Shown here piece by piece: positions 43,091-52,504 of a stretch of 56,157 nucleotides of DNA. The notes beneath the pieces were generated by a model. It was not told the DNA's origin. It searched no databases and was given only the letters and a program-made list of their open reading frames with translations. Each line of letters starts with the position of its first letter. Within the stretch, counting starts at the first letter, position 1. The position numbers and the translations under genes are program-made. Source of the stretch: an uncultured Polycyclovorans sp. (lineage in GTDB: Bacteria; Pseudomonadota; Gammaproteobacteria; Nevskiales; Nevskiaceae); the NCBI GenBank assembly GCA_936928855.1, contig CAKZHZ010000008.1:1-56157 (forward strand), written 5' to 3'.

Positions 43091-45414
43091 GTGGTCATCC
43101 TGGGTTCGCGCGGCATACCCAGCCCGCGTTCGGAAATGAGGTTGAGCTGAATCTCGTTGGTGCCGGCGTAGAGGGTGTCGGCGCGCGAGAAGAAGAACAG
43201 TTGCTGCAAGGGCCGCAGCAGCGGGTCGTCACTGATGACATCGCCCTCGGGGCCGAGGATGTCCATCGCCAGCTTGCCGAGATCGCGATGCCAGTTGGAC
43301 CAGTAGTATTTGTAGATGAGTGCCTCGCGTTGCAGGCCCAGGCCCTCGTTGCCGAGCATGCGCAGGGCGTTGTAGCGCATCACCCGCAGGCCGCACCAGG
43401 CCTGGGCAACACGGGCACGAATCTGCGGGTCGCGGTCGCGCCCGTAGCGCCGTGCGGCCTCGATCACCCGCTCCAGCTCATGGCTGAAATGCATCTGCTG
43501 CCCGAGGGTGGAGACACCCCGCTCGATCTCCAGCAGCCCCATCGCCACCTTCCAGCCCTCGCCCGGTGCGCCGATGACGTCGTCGGGCTCGACCCGGACG
43601 TTGTCGAAGAACACCTCGTTGAATTCACAGCCGCCCCCCAACTGGCGAATGGGGCGGATCTCGATGCCGGGCTGGGTCAGCGGCAACACCACGAAGATGA
43701 GCCCCTTGTTGCCCTTGCTGCCCGGCTCGCTGCGGGCCAGTGCGAAGATCCAGTCGGATTCATGGGCCAGCGAGGTCCAGATCTTCTGCCCGCTGATGCG
43801 CCAGCCGCCGTCCGCCTCGGGCACCGCGCGGGTCTGCACATTGGCCAGGTCGGAGCCGGCGCCCGGTTCGGAATAGCCCTGCGCCCAGAAGCAGGTGCCC
43901 TGCAGGATCGGCGGCAGCAGGCGAGCCTGCTGCGCCGGCGTGCCGTACTCGATGATCGCCGGGCCGATCAGGCCCTCGCCGATATGGCCCATGCGGCCGG
44001 GACCGCCGGCACGGGCATACTCCTCGTGGAAAACCACCTGCCGGTCGATGCTGAGACCACGCCCGCCGACACGCTGGGGCCAGCCCACGCCCACCCAGCC
44101 ACCGCGGGCCAGGGTTCGCTCCCAGTCCTTGCGCAGCGCCGGGTCGGCCTCCTCGTCGCCGGGACCGCCGCGGTGGCGCAGCGCAGCGAAAGACCCGGTG
44201 AGATGCGCTGCCATCCAGTCGGCCACTTCGCGACGGAAGTCGGCCAGGGGCTCGTCGGCCGCTGGCGCCTCGGTCACCGCCTGCCCGGCATCGAACAGGG
44301 CGGCGGCGATCTCCTCGCGCTGCGCATCGGCGGTGCCCAGCCAGTGACTGGCTGCCTGCGCGCGCTTGAAGTACAGCTGCGGGTCGTATTCCCAGGTAAA
44401 GCCCACGCCACCATGGAGCTGGATTGCCTCCTGGGCACAGAAGAAGGCCGTGTCCGCCGCCAGCGCCCGAGCCATGGCGCACTCACGTGCCAGCAGCTCG
44501 GGGGCGGGCCGGCGCTCGGCATAGACGGCCGCCCCCTGCACGGCGGACCGCAAGGCCTCGATCCGCACCATCATCTCCGCACAACGGTGCTTGACCGCCT
44601 GGAAGCCGCCGACCGGACGGCCGAACTGCTTGCGGGTGGTGGTGTAGGCCACGGTCAGGTCCAGGCACTGCTGGGCACTGCCCAGTTGCTCGGCAGCGAG
44701 GAACAACCGTGCCAGAGCGAGCGCTTCGAGCATGCCGTCGTCGCTGCGAGCCGGGTCATCCACCCGCAGCCGTACCGGGGCATCGTCAAACTGCACATCA
44801 TCCGTCGGACGGGTGGCATCCCAGCCCGGGCGGGCCGTCATGCGCACGCCCTCGGCCGTGCCATCCACCAGAAACAGCCCCAGCCCCCCGTCCTCCAGGC
44901 TCGCGAACACCAGCAGCCCCTCGGCACCGCGGGCGTGCATCATGTGGCGCTGTCGGCCATGCAACCGCCACCCCGCCCCGACCGATCGCGCGCTCAGGGC
45001 GCGGGCATCGTCCACCCAGGCCTGTTCCGCACTGGGCACGGTCAGGCCCAACCGCAGCTCACCGGCCGCAATGGCCGGCAACAGGGCGGCACGGGCAGCC
45101 TCGGTGCCCATCGCCTGGATCACCGGCACGCCGACCGCAACGGTGGTGAAGAAGGGGGCGCAGAGCAGATGGCGGCCCGTCTGCTCGGCCACCATGGCCA
45201 GCGCCAGCGGCCCCAGCCCAAGCCCTCCGTCCGCCTCGTCGATGGCAATGCCGCACCAGCCCAGTTCCTGCCCGATCCGGCGCCAGAGGGCCTCGTCATA
45301 ACCCAGTGGCAGATCGACATGGCGCCGTACCGCTGCGCTGTCACTGACGTCCGCCAGAAAGGTTTCGGCAGCGTCGCGGACCAGGCGCTGCTCTTCGCTC
45401 AGGGTGAGATTCAT
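43087..45414 (-). CDS. Fused two-domain acyl-CoA dehydrogenase
   Basis: The 775-residue flavoprotein is made of two acyl-CoA dehydrogenase units, about 1-370 and 380-775. The first carries the QLHGGVGFTWEYD element near its end. The second has the substrate/FAD segment YSEPGAGSDL and a C-terminal LYAGTNEIQ, in which the usual catalytic glutamate position (YEGT) is alanine; a glutamate in LLEIERG may serve instead. Some steroid and fatty-acid degraders use alpha2-beta2 dehydrogenases built from two different chains, and this fusion looks like such a pair in one polypeptide. ATG at 45414 matches the family start (MNLTLSEEQ). Confidence 0.92.
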   Translation of the reverse strand: MNLTLSEEQRLVRDAAETFLADVSDSAAVRRHVDLPLGYDEALWRRIGQELGWCGIAIDEADGGLGLGPLALAMVAEQTGRHLLCAPFFTTVAVGVPVIQAMGTEAARAALLPAIAAGELRLGLTVPSAEQAWVDDARALSARSVGAGWRLHGRQRHMMHARGAEGLLVFASLEDGGLGLFLVDGTAEGVRMTARPGWDATRPTDDVQFDDAPVRLRVDDPARSDDGMLEALALARLFLAAEQLGSAQQCLDLTVAYTTTRKQFGRPVGGFQAVKHRCAEMMVRIEALRSAVQGAAVYAERRPAPELLARECAMARALAADTAFFCAQEAIQLHGGVGFTWEYDPQLYFKRAQAASHWLGTADAQREEIAAALFDAGQAVTEAPAADEPLADFRREVADWMAAHLTGSFAALRHRGGPGDEEADPALRKDWERTLARGGWVGVGWPQRVGGRGLSIDRQVVFHEEYARAGGPGRMGHIGEGLIGPAIIEYGTPAQQARLLPPILQGTCFWAQGYSEPGAGSDLANVQTRAVPEADGGWRISGQKIWTSLAHESDWIFALARSEPGSKGNKGLIFVVLPLTQPGIEIRPIRQLGGGCEFNEVFFDNVRVEPDDVIGAPGEGWKVAMGLLEIERGVSTLGQQMHFSHELERVIEAARRYGRDRDPQIRARVAQAWCGLRVMRYNALRMLGNEGLGLQREALIYKYYWSNWHRDLGKLAMDILGPEGDVISDDPLLRPLQQLFFFSRADTLYAGTNEIQLNLISERGLGMPREPRMTT

Positions 45415-45511
45415 GCGGCGATTATCGATACCCCCCCGTTTGGGCTCTTCATCCGATGGGGTGATCGGGTACGCTTTCATTCCTATTCCTCTGGATCGGC
45501 CCCGCCGCCTG

Positions 45512-46435
45512 ATGCCCGTCACCCCGGATTCCACCTTGCTGCCCTCCGTTGCCGCAGGCGCCGGCGGTCGCCTGACTGCCTTCCAGCGTGCCCTGTACAA
45601 GCTGATGGCGGGCACGCCGCTGCCAGCCCGTTGGTTTGTGGGGCGCGCGCCCAAGGCGCGGGAGCTGCCCGGCCGGCGCGGCCACCTCACGCTGGAGGTG
45701 GTGAGCCACTGCTGGCGCTATGCCCATCTGCAGGCCTATCAGCTGAGTTCGCTGGCCATGCACCCGCCCACCGGACTGTCGGTGCGCATGACGGTGTACT
45801 ACGCCGAGGAGGACGAGGTCACCCGGTCGCTGCTGGCCGCTTTCGGGCGCCGCGACGTGCCCGGGGTCACCTGGGACTGGCGCCCGCTGCCGCGCACGGC
45901 CCTGATGCGCCGCTGCATCGGCCGCAACGACGCTGCCCTGCGCACCACCGCCGACTGGATCTGGTTCACCGACTGCGACCTGCTGTTCGCCGAGGGGTGC
46001 CTGGATGCGCTGGCCACCCAGTTGCAGGGCCGCCAGGATCCGCTGGTCTATCCGCGTGAAGAGGCCTGCACCGAGCTGCTGCCCGCCAACGATACCGACC
46101 TGGTGCGCGAGGACGGCCTGAGCAGCCTGATCACCATCGACCCGAGCCGCTTCACGCCGCGCGCCATCTCGCGCGCCACCGGCCCCCTGCAGATCACCCA
46201 TGGCGATGCGGCCAGGCAGATGGGCTACTGTCAGGGCGTGCACTGTTATCTGGAACCGGCCGAGAAGTGGCAGAAGGCGCACGAGGATCGGGTGTTCCGC
46301 TGGACCCTGAACTCCCAGGGCACCCCATTGGACCTGCCGGGCGTGTTCCGCATCCGGCACCTGGAGAAGGGCCGCTACACTGGCACCGCCCTCAACACCC
46401 GCGTGCGCAGTCGCATCCGGCAGCTGAAATCATGA
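45512..46435 (+). CDS. Glycosyltransferase, GT-A fold
   Basis: This 307-residue protein has a GT-A-like core: TLEVVSHCWRYAHLQAYQLSSL near the N-terminus, TVYYAEEDE, and a metal-binding-type IWFTDCDLLF motif. There is no membrane segment. The exact family and sugar are not recognised. ATG at 45512 (MPVTPDST) is chosen because sequence upstream is unlike the fold; the open frame starts at 45404. It is translationally coupled to the next gene by an ATGA overlap. Confidence 0.75.
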   Translation: MPVTPDSTLLPSVAAGAGGRLTAFQRALYKLMAGTPLPARWFVGRAPKARELPGRRGHLTLEVVSHCWRYAHLQAYQLSSLAMHPPTGLSVRMTVYYAEEDEVTRSLLAAFGRRDVPGVTWDWRPLPRTALMRRCIGRNDAALRTTADWIWFTDCDLLFAEGCLDALATQLQGRQDPLVYPREEACTELLPANDTDLVREDGLSSLITIDPSRFTPRAISRATGPLQITHGDAARQMGYCQGVHCYLEPAEKWQKAHEDRVFRWTLNSQGTPLDLPGVFRIRHLEKGRYTGTALNTRVRSRIRQLKS

Positions 46436-47304
46436 GCCCCCCGCAAAAGCTGTCCGTGCTGGTCACCACCTACAACGCGGTGGACTGGCTGAAAAAGGTG
46501 GTGTGGGGCTATGCCCAGCAGACCTTCCGCGACTTCGAGCTGATCCTGGCGGACGACGGCTCCAGGCCGGACACCGCCGACGCCATCCGCGCGCTGCGCC
46601 ACGATACCGGGCTGGACATCGTGCACCTGTGGCAACCCGACGAGGGCTTCCAGAAGTGCCGCATCCTCAACAAGGCCATTCTGGCGGCACGCCATGAGTA
46701 CCTGGTGTTCTCCGACGGCGACTGCATCCCGCGCGCCGACTTTCTCGCCGTGCATGCGGCGCGGGCTGCACCCGGCCACTATCTGTCCGGCAGCTATTAC
46801 AAGCTGCCGATGACCACCAGCGAAGCGATCACGGTGGACGACATCCGCAGTCAACGCTGCTTCGATCTCGGCTGGCTGCGGGCCCACGGACTGCCGGCCG
46901 GACGCAAGAACCTGAAGGTGATGGCAGGGCCGAAGCTGGCGCGCTTTCTCAATGCCACCACCCCCACCCGCTGCAACCTGAAGGGGTCCAACGCCTCGGT
47001 ATGGAAAGCCGATGCCCTGCGCGTCAACGGCTTCGACGAACGCATGCAGTGGGGCGGGCTGGACCGCGAGTTCGGTGTGCGTCTGCTCAATGCCGGCGTC
47101 CGCGCACGCCATGTGCGCTTCGATGCCATCTGCATTCACCTCGACCACCCTCGCGGCTACGCCAACCCCGAGCGGGTGGCCTGGAACAAGGCCCTGCGCA
47201 AGTCGCACAGCCGCGAAGGCACCCTCGAAACCCCGCACGGGATCCGCCAACTGCTGGATGAAGGTTTCGATCCCACCGCCGCCATTGTGCCCGCCCTGCC
47301 ATGA
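46432..47304 (+). CDS. Glycosyltransferase family 2
   Basis: This GT-2 enzyme has 290 residues. The N-terminal SVLVTTYNAVDWL and LADDGSRPDT nucleotide-sugar motifs, the DxD-type VFSDGDCIP and the acceptor-side FDERMQWGGLDREFG (ED-type motif) are all present, along with the DEGFQKCRILNKA segment typical of chondroitin/heptose-like GT2 enzymes. Start and stop overlap the neighbours by four bases each, so three genes form a tight operon. It probably builds a surface glycan. Confidence 0.92.
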   Translation: MSPPQKLSVLVTTYNAVDWLKKVVWGYAQQTFRDFELILADDGSRPDTADAIRALRHDTGLDIVHLWQPDEGFQKCRILNKAILAARHEYLVFSDGDCIPRADFLAVHAARAAPGHYLSGSYYKLPMTTSEAITVDDIRSQRCFDLGWLRAHGLPAGRKNLKVMAGPKLARFLNATTPTRCNLKGSNASVWKADALRVNGFDERMQWGGLDREFGVRLLNAGVRARHVRFDAICIHLDHPRGYANPERVAWNKALRKSHSREGTLETPHGIRQLLDEGFDPTAAIVPALP

Positions 47305-48137
47305 GCCTTCCCATCGACAGCGCGCCCTGGGGCGCCCACGCCCCCCGCGGCCTGGCGGGCACACTGCTGCGGTGGTTCCACCGCCTGCCGCCGCGCCCGC
47401 GGTTCTGGTACCGCGTGATCCGCACCCTGCGCGGCCCGCTCAAGCGCGGCCCGGTGCGGGACTACGATGTCGACGTGCTGGGACTGCGGCTGCGGCTGCG
47501 CACCCGCGGCAACTTCTGCGAAACCACCATGCTGTTTGCGCCGCAGTTCTACGATGTCCCGGAGTTGCAGTGGCTGACCGACCAGCTGCAGGACGGCGGC
47601 ACCTTTCTCGACATCGGCGGCAACATCGGGCTCTACAGTCTGGTGATCAGCCATCGGCTCGGGGACCGCGTGCAGGTCCACACCGTGGAGCCCGATGCCG
47701 AACTGTCGGCACGCATGCGCTTCAACGCCGCCACCAACGGACTGCAGCCGCAGCTGGCGGCGACCGCCCTGAGCGATTTCGAAGGCAGTGCCACGCTGGT
47801 GATCGACACCCGGCAGCGCGGCCAGAACAACCTGCGGGACGATGGCGCCGCAGGCGCCACCACCACCCGCGACGTGCCGGTTACCACGCTGGTTCGGCTC
47901 TGCGAGGAACGCGGCATTGACACCATCCGCGCCATGAAGATCGACGTCGAAGGCCATGAGCCCCGGATCCTGGGACACTTCTTCGACCACGCACCGGCCT
48001 CACTGTGGCCGCGCGCCCTGCTCATCGAATACGTCCACGAGCGCGACGGGCTGATGGACCGCCTGACCGGATCGCTGGGCTATCGGCTCGTGGCACGCAC
48101 GCCCCGCAACGCCATGTTGCTGCGCAGTTCGGCTTAG
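47301..48137 (+). CDS. FkbM family methyltransferase
   Basis: This SAM-dependent O-methyltransferase of the FkbM family has 278 residues. The SAM site is seen in FLDIGGNIGLYSL, the acidic motif in VHTVEPDAEL, and the typical MKIDVEGHEP strand near residue 215. In surface-glycan operons such enzymes methylate sugar hydroxyls. It is coupled to the GT2 gene (ATGA) and convergent with the next glycosyltransferase. Confidence 0.92.
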   Translation: MSLPIDSAPWGAHAPRGLAGTLLRWFHRLPPRPRFWYRVIRTLRGPLKRGPVRDYDVDVLGLRLRLRTRGNFCETTMLFAPQFYDVPELQWLTDQLQDGGTFLDIGGNIGLYSLVISHRLGDRVQVHTVEPDAELSARMRFNAATNGLQPQLAATALSDFEGSATLVIDTRQRGQNNLRDDGAAGATTTRDVPVTTLVRLCEERGIDTIRAMKIDVEGHEPRILGHFFDHAPASLWPRALLIEYVHERDGLMDRLTGSLGYRLVARTPRNAMLLRSSA

Positions 48138-48163
48138 CGCCTGTTCACACTGCGGCAAGCACC

Positions 48164-48180
48164 ACGACGGCGGTCGTCGT
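48164..48180. terminator. Small hairpin between convergent genes (weak terminator candidate)
   Basis: ACGACG, five bases, CGTCGT form a 6-bp stem in the 42-bp gap between the FkbM gene and the convergent glycosyltransferase. No U-tract follows on either strand. Confidence 0.35.
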
Positions 48181-49073
48181 TAACCGCGCCAGCGACGTTC
48201 GAGCCGATCCAGCGCCTTCAGCAATGGCGCTTTCTGCAGCGGATAGTAATGCCAGGGCGCCGGAACCGGCGGCGACCCGGCGCGGAGAAAGTCCTCCGCC
48301 ACCGGCAGCACTTCGGGAGCACGGGCCTTCAGCGCCTGCACATCGGCCGCCATCATGTCGGCGATGGGATGAAAGCCGCTGCCCTGTCGCCGCTCTGCGC
48401 GTGCCATCGCCCAGGTCTTGGTGCGGCCACGATAGGCCGGCACCCGCGGCAGCCACATCACGAAGGGCGCAAACAGAAACCCCATCGGCCGGAAGTGCTG
48501 CTGCGCCTGCGGCTCGTTGCCGCTTTCGCGGGCGGTGAACCGCCAGCCGACCGCCCGCAGCCGCGCTGCCTCGGCGATGAAAATGTCGGAGTAGTGGTGG
48601 CCGACGCTCATGCCCTCCCCGTCCCGGAAATAGGTCCCGGTGGCGGCATCGAAACGGGTGATGCGCTGGTCGCGGTCACGATTGCAGCCCTTGAAGAAGG
48701 CCGGATGCAGGAACCCGGCGTCCGGCTGTTCACCAAAGAAGGCCTCGATGCCGCGGTAGTCGCCGTCATCGAGCGGCCGCACCAGCTGCATGTCGTCCTG
48801 CAGAAAACACAGCCGGCCGTCGACCTGTTCCAGCGCCGCCTGCATGTTGGCACTGAGCCCACCATGCTTGGACTGCCGCCCGCCGGGGCGCACCACCACG
48901 CTGTGGCGCGCGCGCAGGCGCGCCAGCGCCGCCAGGGTGTCGGGGTCATCACTCGCATCATCGTAGATGTGAACCGCCGCGGTCGGCGCGCAGCGCTCGA
49001 TGGAACGGACACAGTGCTCGAGAAAGCGTCCCCGGTTGAAGGAGAACACGCAAAACTGAAGGGCGTCGACCAT
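48180..49073 (-). CDS. Glycosyltransferase family 2-like protein
   Basis: This is a 297-residue GT2-like protein. It starts MVDALQFCVFSFNRGRF, with the GT-A sugar-nucleotide region continuing through HIYDDASDDPDTL and a probable metal motif in FLQDDMQLV. The C-terminal half contains no known acceptor domain. The longer frame to 49361 overlaps the divergent gene's upstream region and is rejected. It is opposite in direction to the flanking glycan genes but clearly part of the same cluster. Confidence 0.78.
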   Translation of the reverse strand: MVDALQFCVFSFNRGRFLEHCVRSIERCAPTAAVHIYDDASDDPDTLAALARLRARHSVVVRPGGRQSKHGGLSANMQAALEQVDGRLCFLQDDMQLVRPLDDGDYRGIEAFFGEQPDAGFLHPAFFKGCNRDRDQRITRFDAATGTYFRDGEGMSVGHHYSDIFIAEAARLRAVGWRFTARESGNEPQAQQHFRPMGFLFAPFVMWLPRVPAYRGRTKTWAMARAERRQGSGFHPIADMMAADVQALKARAPEVLPVAEDFLRAGSPPVPAPWHYYPLQKAPLLKALDRLERRWRG

Positions 49074-49293
49074 GCGCCATTGTATCGGCGCCGCCACCCG
49101 CACGGCGGAGCGCGCCACTGAACCGTACCGACGCGATTCGCGGGTCTGTTCGCGCGATGGCGCCCGCTTCGGCGCACGGAACCAGGGCGCGCGGCGAACT
49201 GCATCTGCACAAGTGACTTCCGGCGTCGCGATGCGCCAAAATGGCGCACGGCCCCGCCAGGGTGCCGCCGTGTTAACAGACCCTGGGCACATC

Positions 49294-50220
49294 ATGCTGC
49301 CGGCTATCGAATTAATGACCGCCACCTGGGCGGGGGACATGGTGCAATTCGCCCTGCTCAAGGCGTCGCTGGCGCGATCGGGCCTGTCCGCGTTGCGTCA
49401 CCATGTCGTGGTGCAGTCCGAGGACCTGCCGGCGTTTCAGACCCGGCACGACACCCGCGGCTGGCGCAGCACCGCCGACCTGTTACCGCCCGAAGTGGAG
49501 TCAGCCCGACTGCGGGCCCGCGACTGGCAGCAGCGCCTGGGGCGGCGCGGCGTCCGGTGGGCTGGCAGCGTGGCACAACGCACCGGGTGGCCGCGCTGGG
49601 CGCACTATCTCGGTTGGCAGGTACAGCAGATCAGCAAGCTGTGGATGGCCCGCGAGAGCCGCGCGGACTACCTGCTGATCCTCGACTCCGACGTGGTGGC
49701 GACCCCCCGCGCCCGCCCTGACGCCATGGTGAACAGTGACCGCATCACCTGTCCGAGCACGCCGCGCGACACCGTGCGCGGCAAGACGGCCCGCTGGCAG
49801 GCGCAGGCCGAGCGGCTCTGGCAGACCGATGCCCCGGCCCCTGTGGACGCCTACTTCGACACGCCGTTTCCCCTGCACACCGACACGGTCCGGGCGATGA
49901 CCGACGCGCTCGAACGCCGCTACCGACGCCCCTGGTGGGTGGTGATGCTCGACCAGCCGCCCCGGGTTTGGTCCGAGTTCGCCACCTACCGGCGGTTCCT
50001 GCGCCTGCACCACGGCGAAGGTGCCGTGGAATGGCGTGCGCCGACGCACACCCGATACCTGTCCGATGCCAGCGATCCGGAAAGGCTGAAGCATCAGTTC
50101 GAGGCCGGCTGGTGGGCCGACGACTGCCACTTCATCACCGTGCACTCCCCCTCCAGCGAACGCCGCCCCTGGACCGCCGAGGATTTCGTACCGCTGCTGA
50201 TGCCTTTTGTCGTGCTCTGA
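49294..50220 (+). CDS. DUF6492 family protein (glycosyltransferase-like)
   Basis: This 308-residue protein resembles DUF6492 proteins found in polysaccharide loci. Features include a probable GT-A-like metal motif in LLILDSDVVA, a QQISKLWMA helix, and a C-terminal aromatic region with WSEFATYRRF. The start is uncertain: ATG at 49294 or 49315. The 220 bp upstream contain a perfect 7-bp inverted repeat TGCGCCA-AAA-TGGCGCA (49232-49248) that could be an operator or hairpin. It is probably a sugar transferase of the cluster. Confidence 0.65.
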   Translation: MLPAIELMTATWAGDMVQFALLKASLARSGLSALRHHVVVQSEDLPAFQTRHDTRGWRSTADLLPPEVESARLRARDWQQRLGRRGVRWAGSVAQRTGWPRWAHYLGWQVQQISKLWMARESRADYLLILDSDVVATPRARPDAMVNSDRITCPSTPRDTVRGKTARWQAQAERLWQTDAPAPVDAYFDTPFPLHTDTVRAMTDALERRYRRPWWVVMLDQPPRVWSEFATYRRFLRLHHGEGAVEWRAPTHTRYLSDASDPERLKHQFEAGWWADDCHFITVHSPSSERRPWTAEDFVPLLMPFVVL

Positions 50221-50291
50221 CAACCGTCATTCAGACGACATGACCGCGATCCCGACGGCGTGATACAACGCACGCTCGGGAACTTCTCGCC

Positions 50292-52451
50292 ATGCCAAAA
50301 ATCGTTCAGCTATTCCCTGAAAAGGGTGCCGGAGAGACAGGGACGTCGGTTGCGGTCGCACCCGGCGAACTGGTCCTGTCGGTGTTGCGTGAGCCACTCA
50401 AGCAGATGCTGGTGGCCGCCGATGACGTGCTGTTCGACTGGGCAAAACAGGCTCATGGCGACGATGCCCACCAGTGCTTTGCCTACATGCGCCGCCTACG
50501 GGTCGAGCGAGATGCAGTGCAAACGCGCTTCGAGACGCTGCTGACCGAGCCGCCGGACACCCCGCCGACCGATCGTGAGCTGGACTTCGACCTCGAAGCC
50601 CTGTCACTGCAGGACGACGAGGTGCTGGAAGTGGACATCGCGGTGGGCAACATGGCCACACGCGGCCGCGACTATGCCCGGGACCTGCTGGGCGAGCTCG
50701 ACCGCCGCGCGCGGTGGGCACAGGACCACGGCCAGTTCGTACCGGGCCTCGAGGGCCTGCAGCCCCATGCCGTCTGCACCGCTTTTGCGGAGGCGCTCCG
50801 GGCATCCGACCCGCCCATCGCCATGCGCCTGGTGATGCTCAAACTGTTCGAGCGCGCTGTACTGCCGGTACTGCCGCGCGCCTACGCCGCCCTCAATCAG
50901 GCGCTGGAAGAGGCCGGCATCGGCATCGCCGAGCCGCCGCGCAGCGGCGGCGTGCCGACCGGCGCGGCAAGCGCCTCGTCTGCCTCGGCCCCCGCCGCTG
51001 ACACCTCCGGCACGGGGGGCGCCAGTGCGAACCCGCAGACGCCCCTGCCGCCAGGGCAGCACCCGCTGTTCGGGAATGCCGCAGCGCAGTCCGCCAGCGG
51101 GCCTTCCCCTGAGGCCGGTACTGCGGTCAGTCTGTTCCCAGGCCTCGGGCTGGGCGCTGGCGGCTTTGGCTGGCTGCCCCCCCAACAGGCCTCGCGCCTG
51201 ATGTCGGAATCGCGCCTCGCGCAGGAGCTCGGCGAACTGCTGTCGATTCAGGGACTGCCGCAGGCACCGACACCGCTGTCGCAACGGCTCGACGTGGTGA
51301 ACCGCCTGTTCAGCGGGGTTCGCGACGACCCCATGGTGCGCCCCGAACTGCGACCGGCACTGGATGCCCTGCGCTACCCCCTGTTCAAGGCGGCGCTCGG
51401 CGATGATTCGCTGCTGACCGACGCCGGACACCCGCTGCGACGCCTGGTGGATGATGCCGCAGTGCTGGCCACGGCACGCAACAGTCCCGTCAGCGAGTTG
51501 CACGAAGTGCTGGCGGAGCTGGTGCAGATCGCCCTGCTGCGCCTGTCGCCAACGGCCGATGTCGCCCGCAAGGGTTTGACGGGCGGCGCGGCGCTGCCCG
51601 AGGGTGCGCTGAGCACTCTGGATTTACAGTTACAGCAGTCCCGCCAGCAACGTCGGCGGCGACTGATTGACCGGGCACGCGACAGTGCGCGCCAGGTCCT
51701 CGCCGATGCGCTGCCGGAAGGCCGGCAGTTGGCGGTCGAGGCCGAAGCCTTCGTCGAGAACGACCTGCTGCCGTTGCTGGCACTGGCCGACCTCAACTTT
51801 GGACGGGAAGGCCGGGCTTATCACGAAGCGGTGTCGGTAGGCACTGCCTGGGTGCGGGGCTACTGCGCCGCGCCGCTGCCGCCCCCCGAGGTGGTGCACC
51901 TGGTGGCACAGCTCGACCGTGCGCTGGCCTGGGCACAGTATCCGCAGGAGCGTCGACAGCGCGCGCTGGAAACCGCCCGTGCCCTGCTGCAGGGGCACCC
52001 CGAGCCCGCCCACGCGCAGGCCCTGATCGCCGCGCTCGATCGCCCGACCGATACCCACGCGGATACCGGCGCAATCCCCCCCGCTGACGCCACCCTCGAA
52101 GTGCCCCGGCAGGACCATGTCGTCGAGGTCACCGACGACACAACGTCCGATGCCGCCACGGAGGAAGCGCCGCCCATGGCCGCCGAAGCAGCGGACCCCA
52201 TCACGCCGACCGACGAAGCGCGTCCGATGGCGATGTCACTGCGGCGCCCACCCCACCAGCGCCTGCAAGTGGGGAGTTACGCGGCGGTGTACGACAAGGC
52301 CAGCGACCAGACCCGCTGGCTGCGACTGGCCCAGCGCGCCGCCGCCGCCCGCATGCTGGTGTTCAGCGATTTCTGCGAAGAGATCACCGTGCGCGTGCAC
52401 TACGTCGATTTCGATGAGGACGTCGAGGCCGGTCGCAGCCGCCTGCTCTAG
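50292..52451 (+). CDS. DUF1631 family protein
   Basis: This 719-residue, largely helical cytoplasmic protein has the size and N-terminal pattern (VLSVLREPLKQMLVAADDVLFDWA) of the DUF1631 family of gamma- and betaproteobacteria, whose function is not established. A low-complexity Ala/Ser/Gly/Pro linker (about 215-270) and an acidic linker (about 590-640) separate helical domains. The C-terminal ~75 residues, with WLRLAQRAAAARMLVFSDF, are compact and may be PilZ-like. It stands alone, ending at a strong bidirectional terminator. Confidence 0.78.
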   Translation: MPKIVQLFPEKGAGETGTSVAVAPGELVLSVLREPLKQMLVAADDVLFDWAKQAHGDDAHQCFAYMRRLRVERDAVQTRFETLLTEPPDTPPTDRELDFDLEALSLQDDEVLEVDIAVGNMATRGRDYARDLLGELDRRARWAQDHGQFVPGLEGLQPHAVCTAFAEALRASDPPIAMRLVMLKLFERAVLPVLPRAYAALNQALEEAGIGIAEPPRSGGVPTGAASASSASAPAADTSGTGGASANPQTPLPPGQHPLFGNAAAQSASGPSPEAGTAVSLFPGLGLGAGGFGWLPPQQASRLMSESRLAQELGELLSIQGLPQAPTPLSQRLDVVNRLFSGVRDDPMVRPELRPALDALRYPLFKAALGDDSLLTDAGHPLRRLVDDAAVLATARNSPVSELHEVLAELVQIALLRLSPTADVARKGLTGGAALPEGALSTLDLQLQQSRQQRRRRLIDRARDSARQVLADALPEGRQLAVEAEAFVENDLLPLLALADLNFGREGRAYHEAVSVGTAWVRGYCAAPLPPPEVVHLVAQLDRALAWAQYPQERRQRALETARALLQGHPEPAHAQALIAALDRPTDTHADTGAIPPADATLEVPRQDHVVEVTDDTTSDAATEEAPPMAAEAADPITPTDEARPMAMSLRRPPHQRLQVGSYAAVYDKASDQTRWLRLAQRAAAARMLVFSDFCEEITVRVHYVDFDEDVEAGRSRLL

Positions 52452-52457
52452 GGCGCA

Positions 52458-52494
52458 AAAAAGGCGCCGGAGGGTAACCCCGGCGCCTTTGTTC
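52458..52494. terminator. Bidirectional rho-independent terminator
   Basis: An 11-bp perfect stem (AAAGGCGCCGG at 52461-52471 with CCGGCGCCTTT at 52481-52491) is flanked by A-rich sequence on the left and T-rich sequence on the right. It serves both the DUF1631 gene and the convergent thiolase gene. Confidence 0.92.
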
Positions 52495-52504
52495 TCTACA
52501 GGCC

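Noticed and set aside
43201..46059. 952-codon open frame on the plus strand
   Set aside because: It runs antisense through the fused acyl-CoA dehydrogenase and then out of frame across a glycosyltransferase gene; composition is typical of antisense GC-rich DNA.
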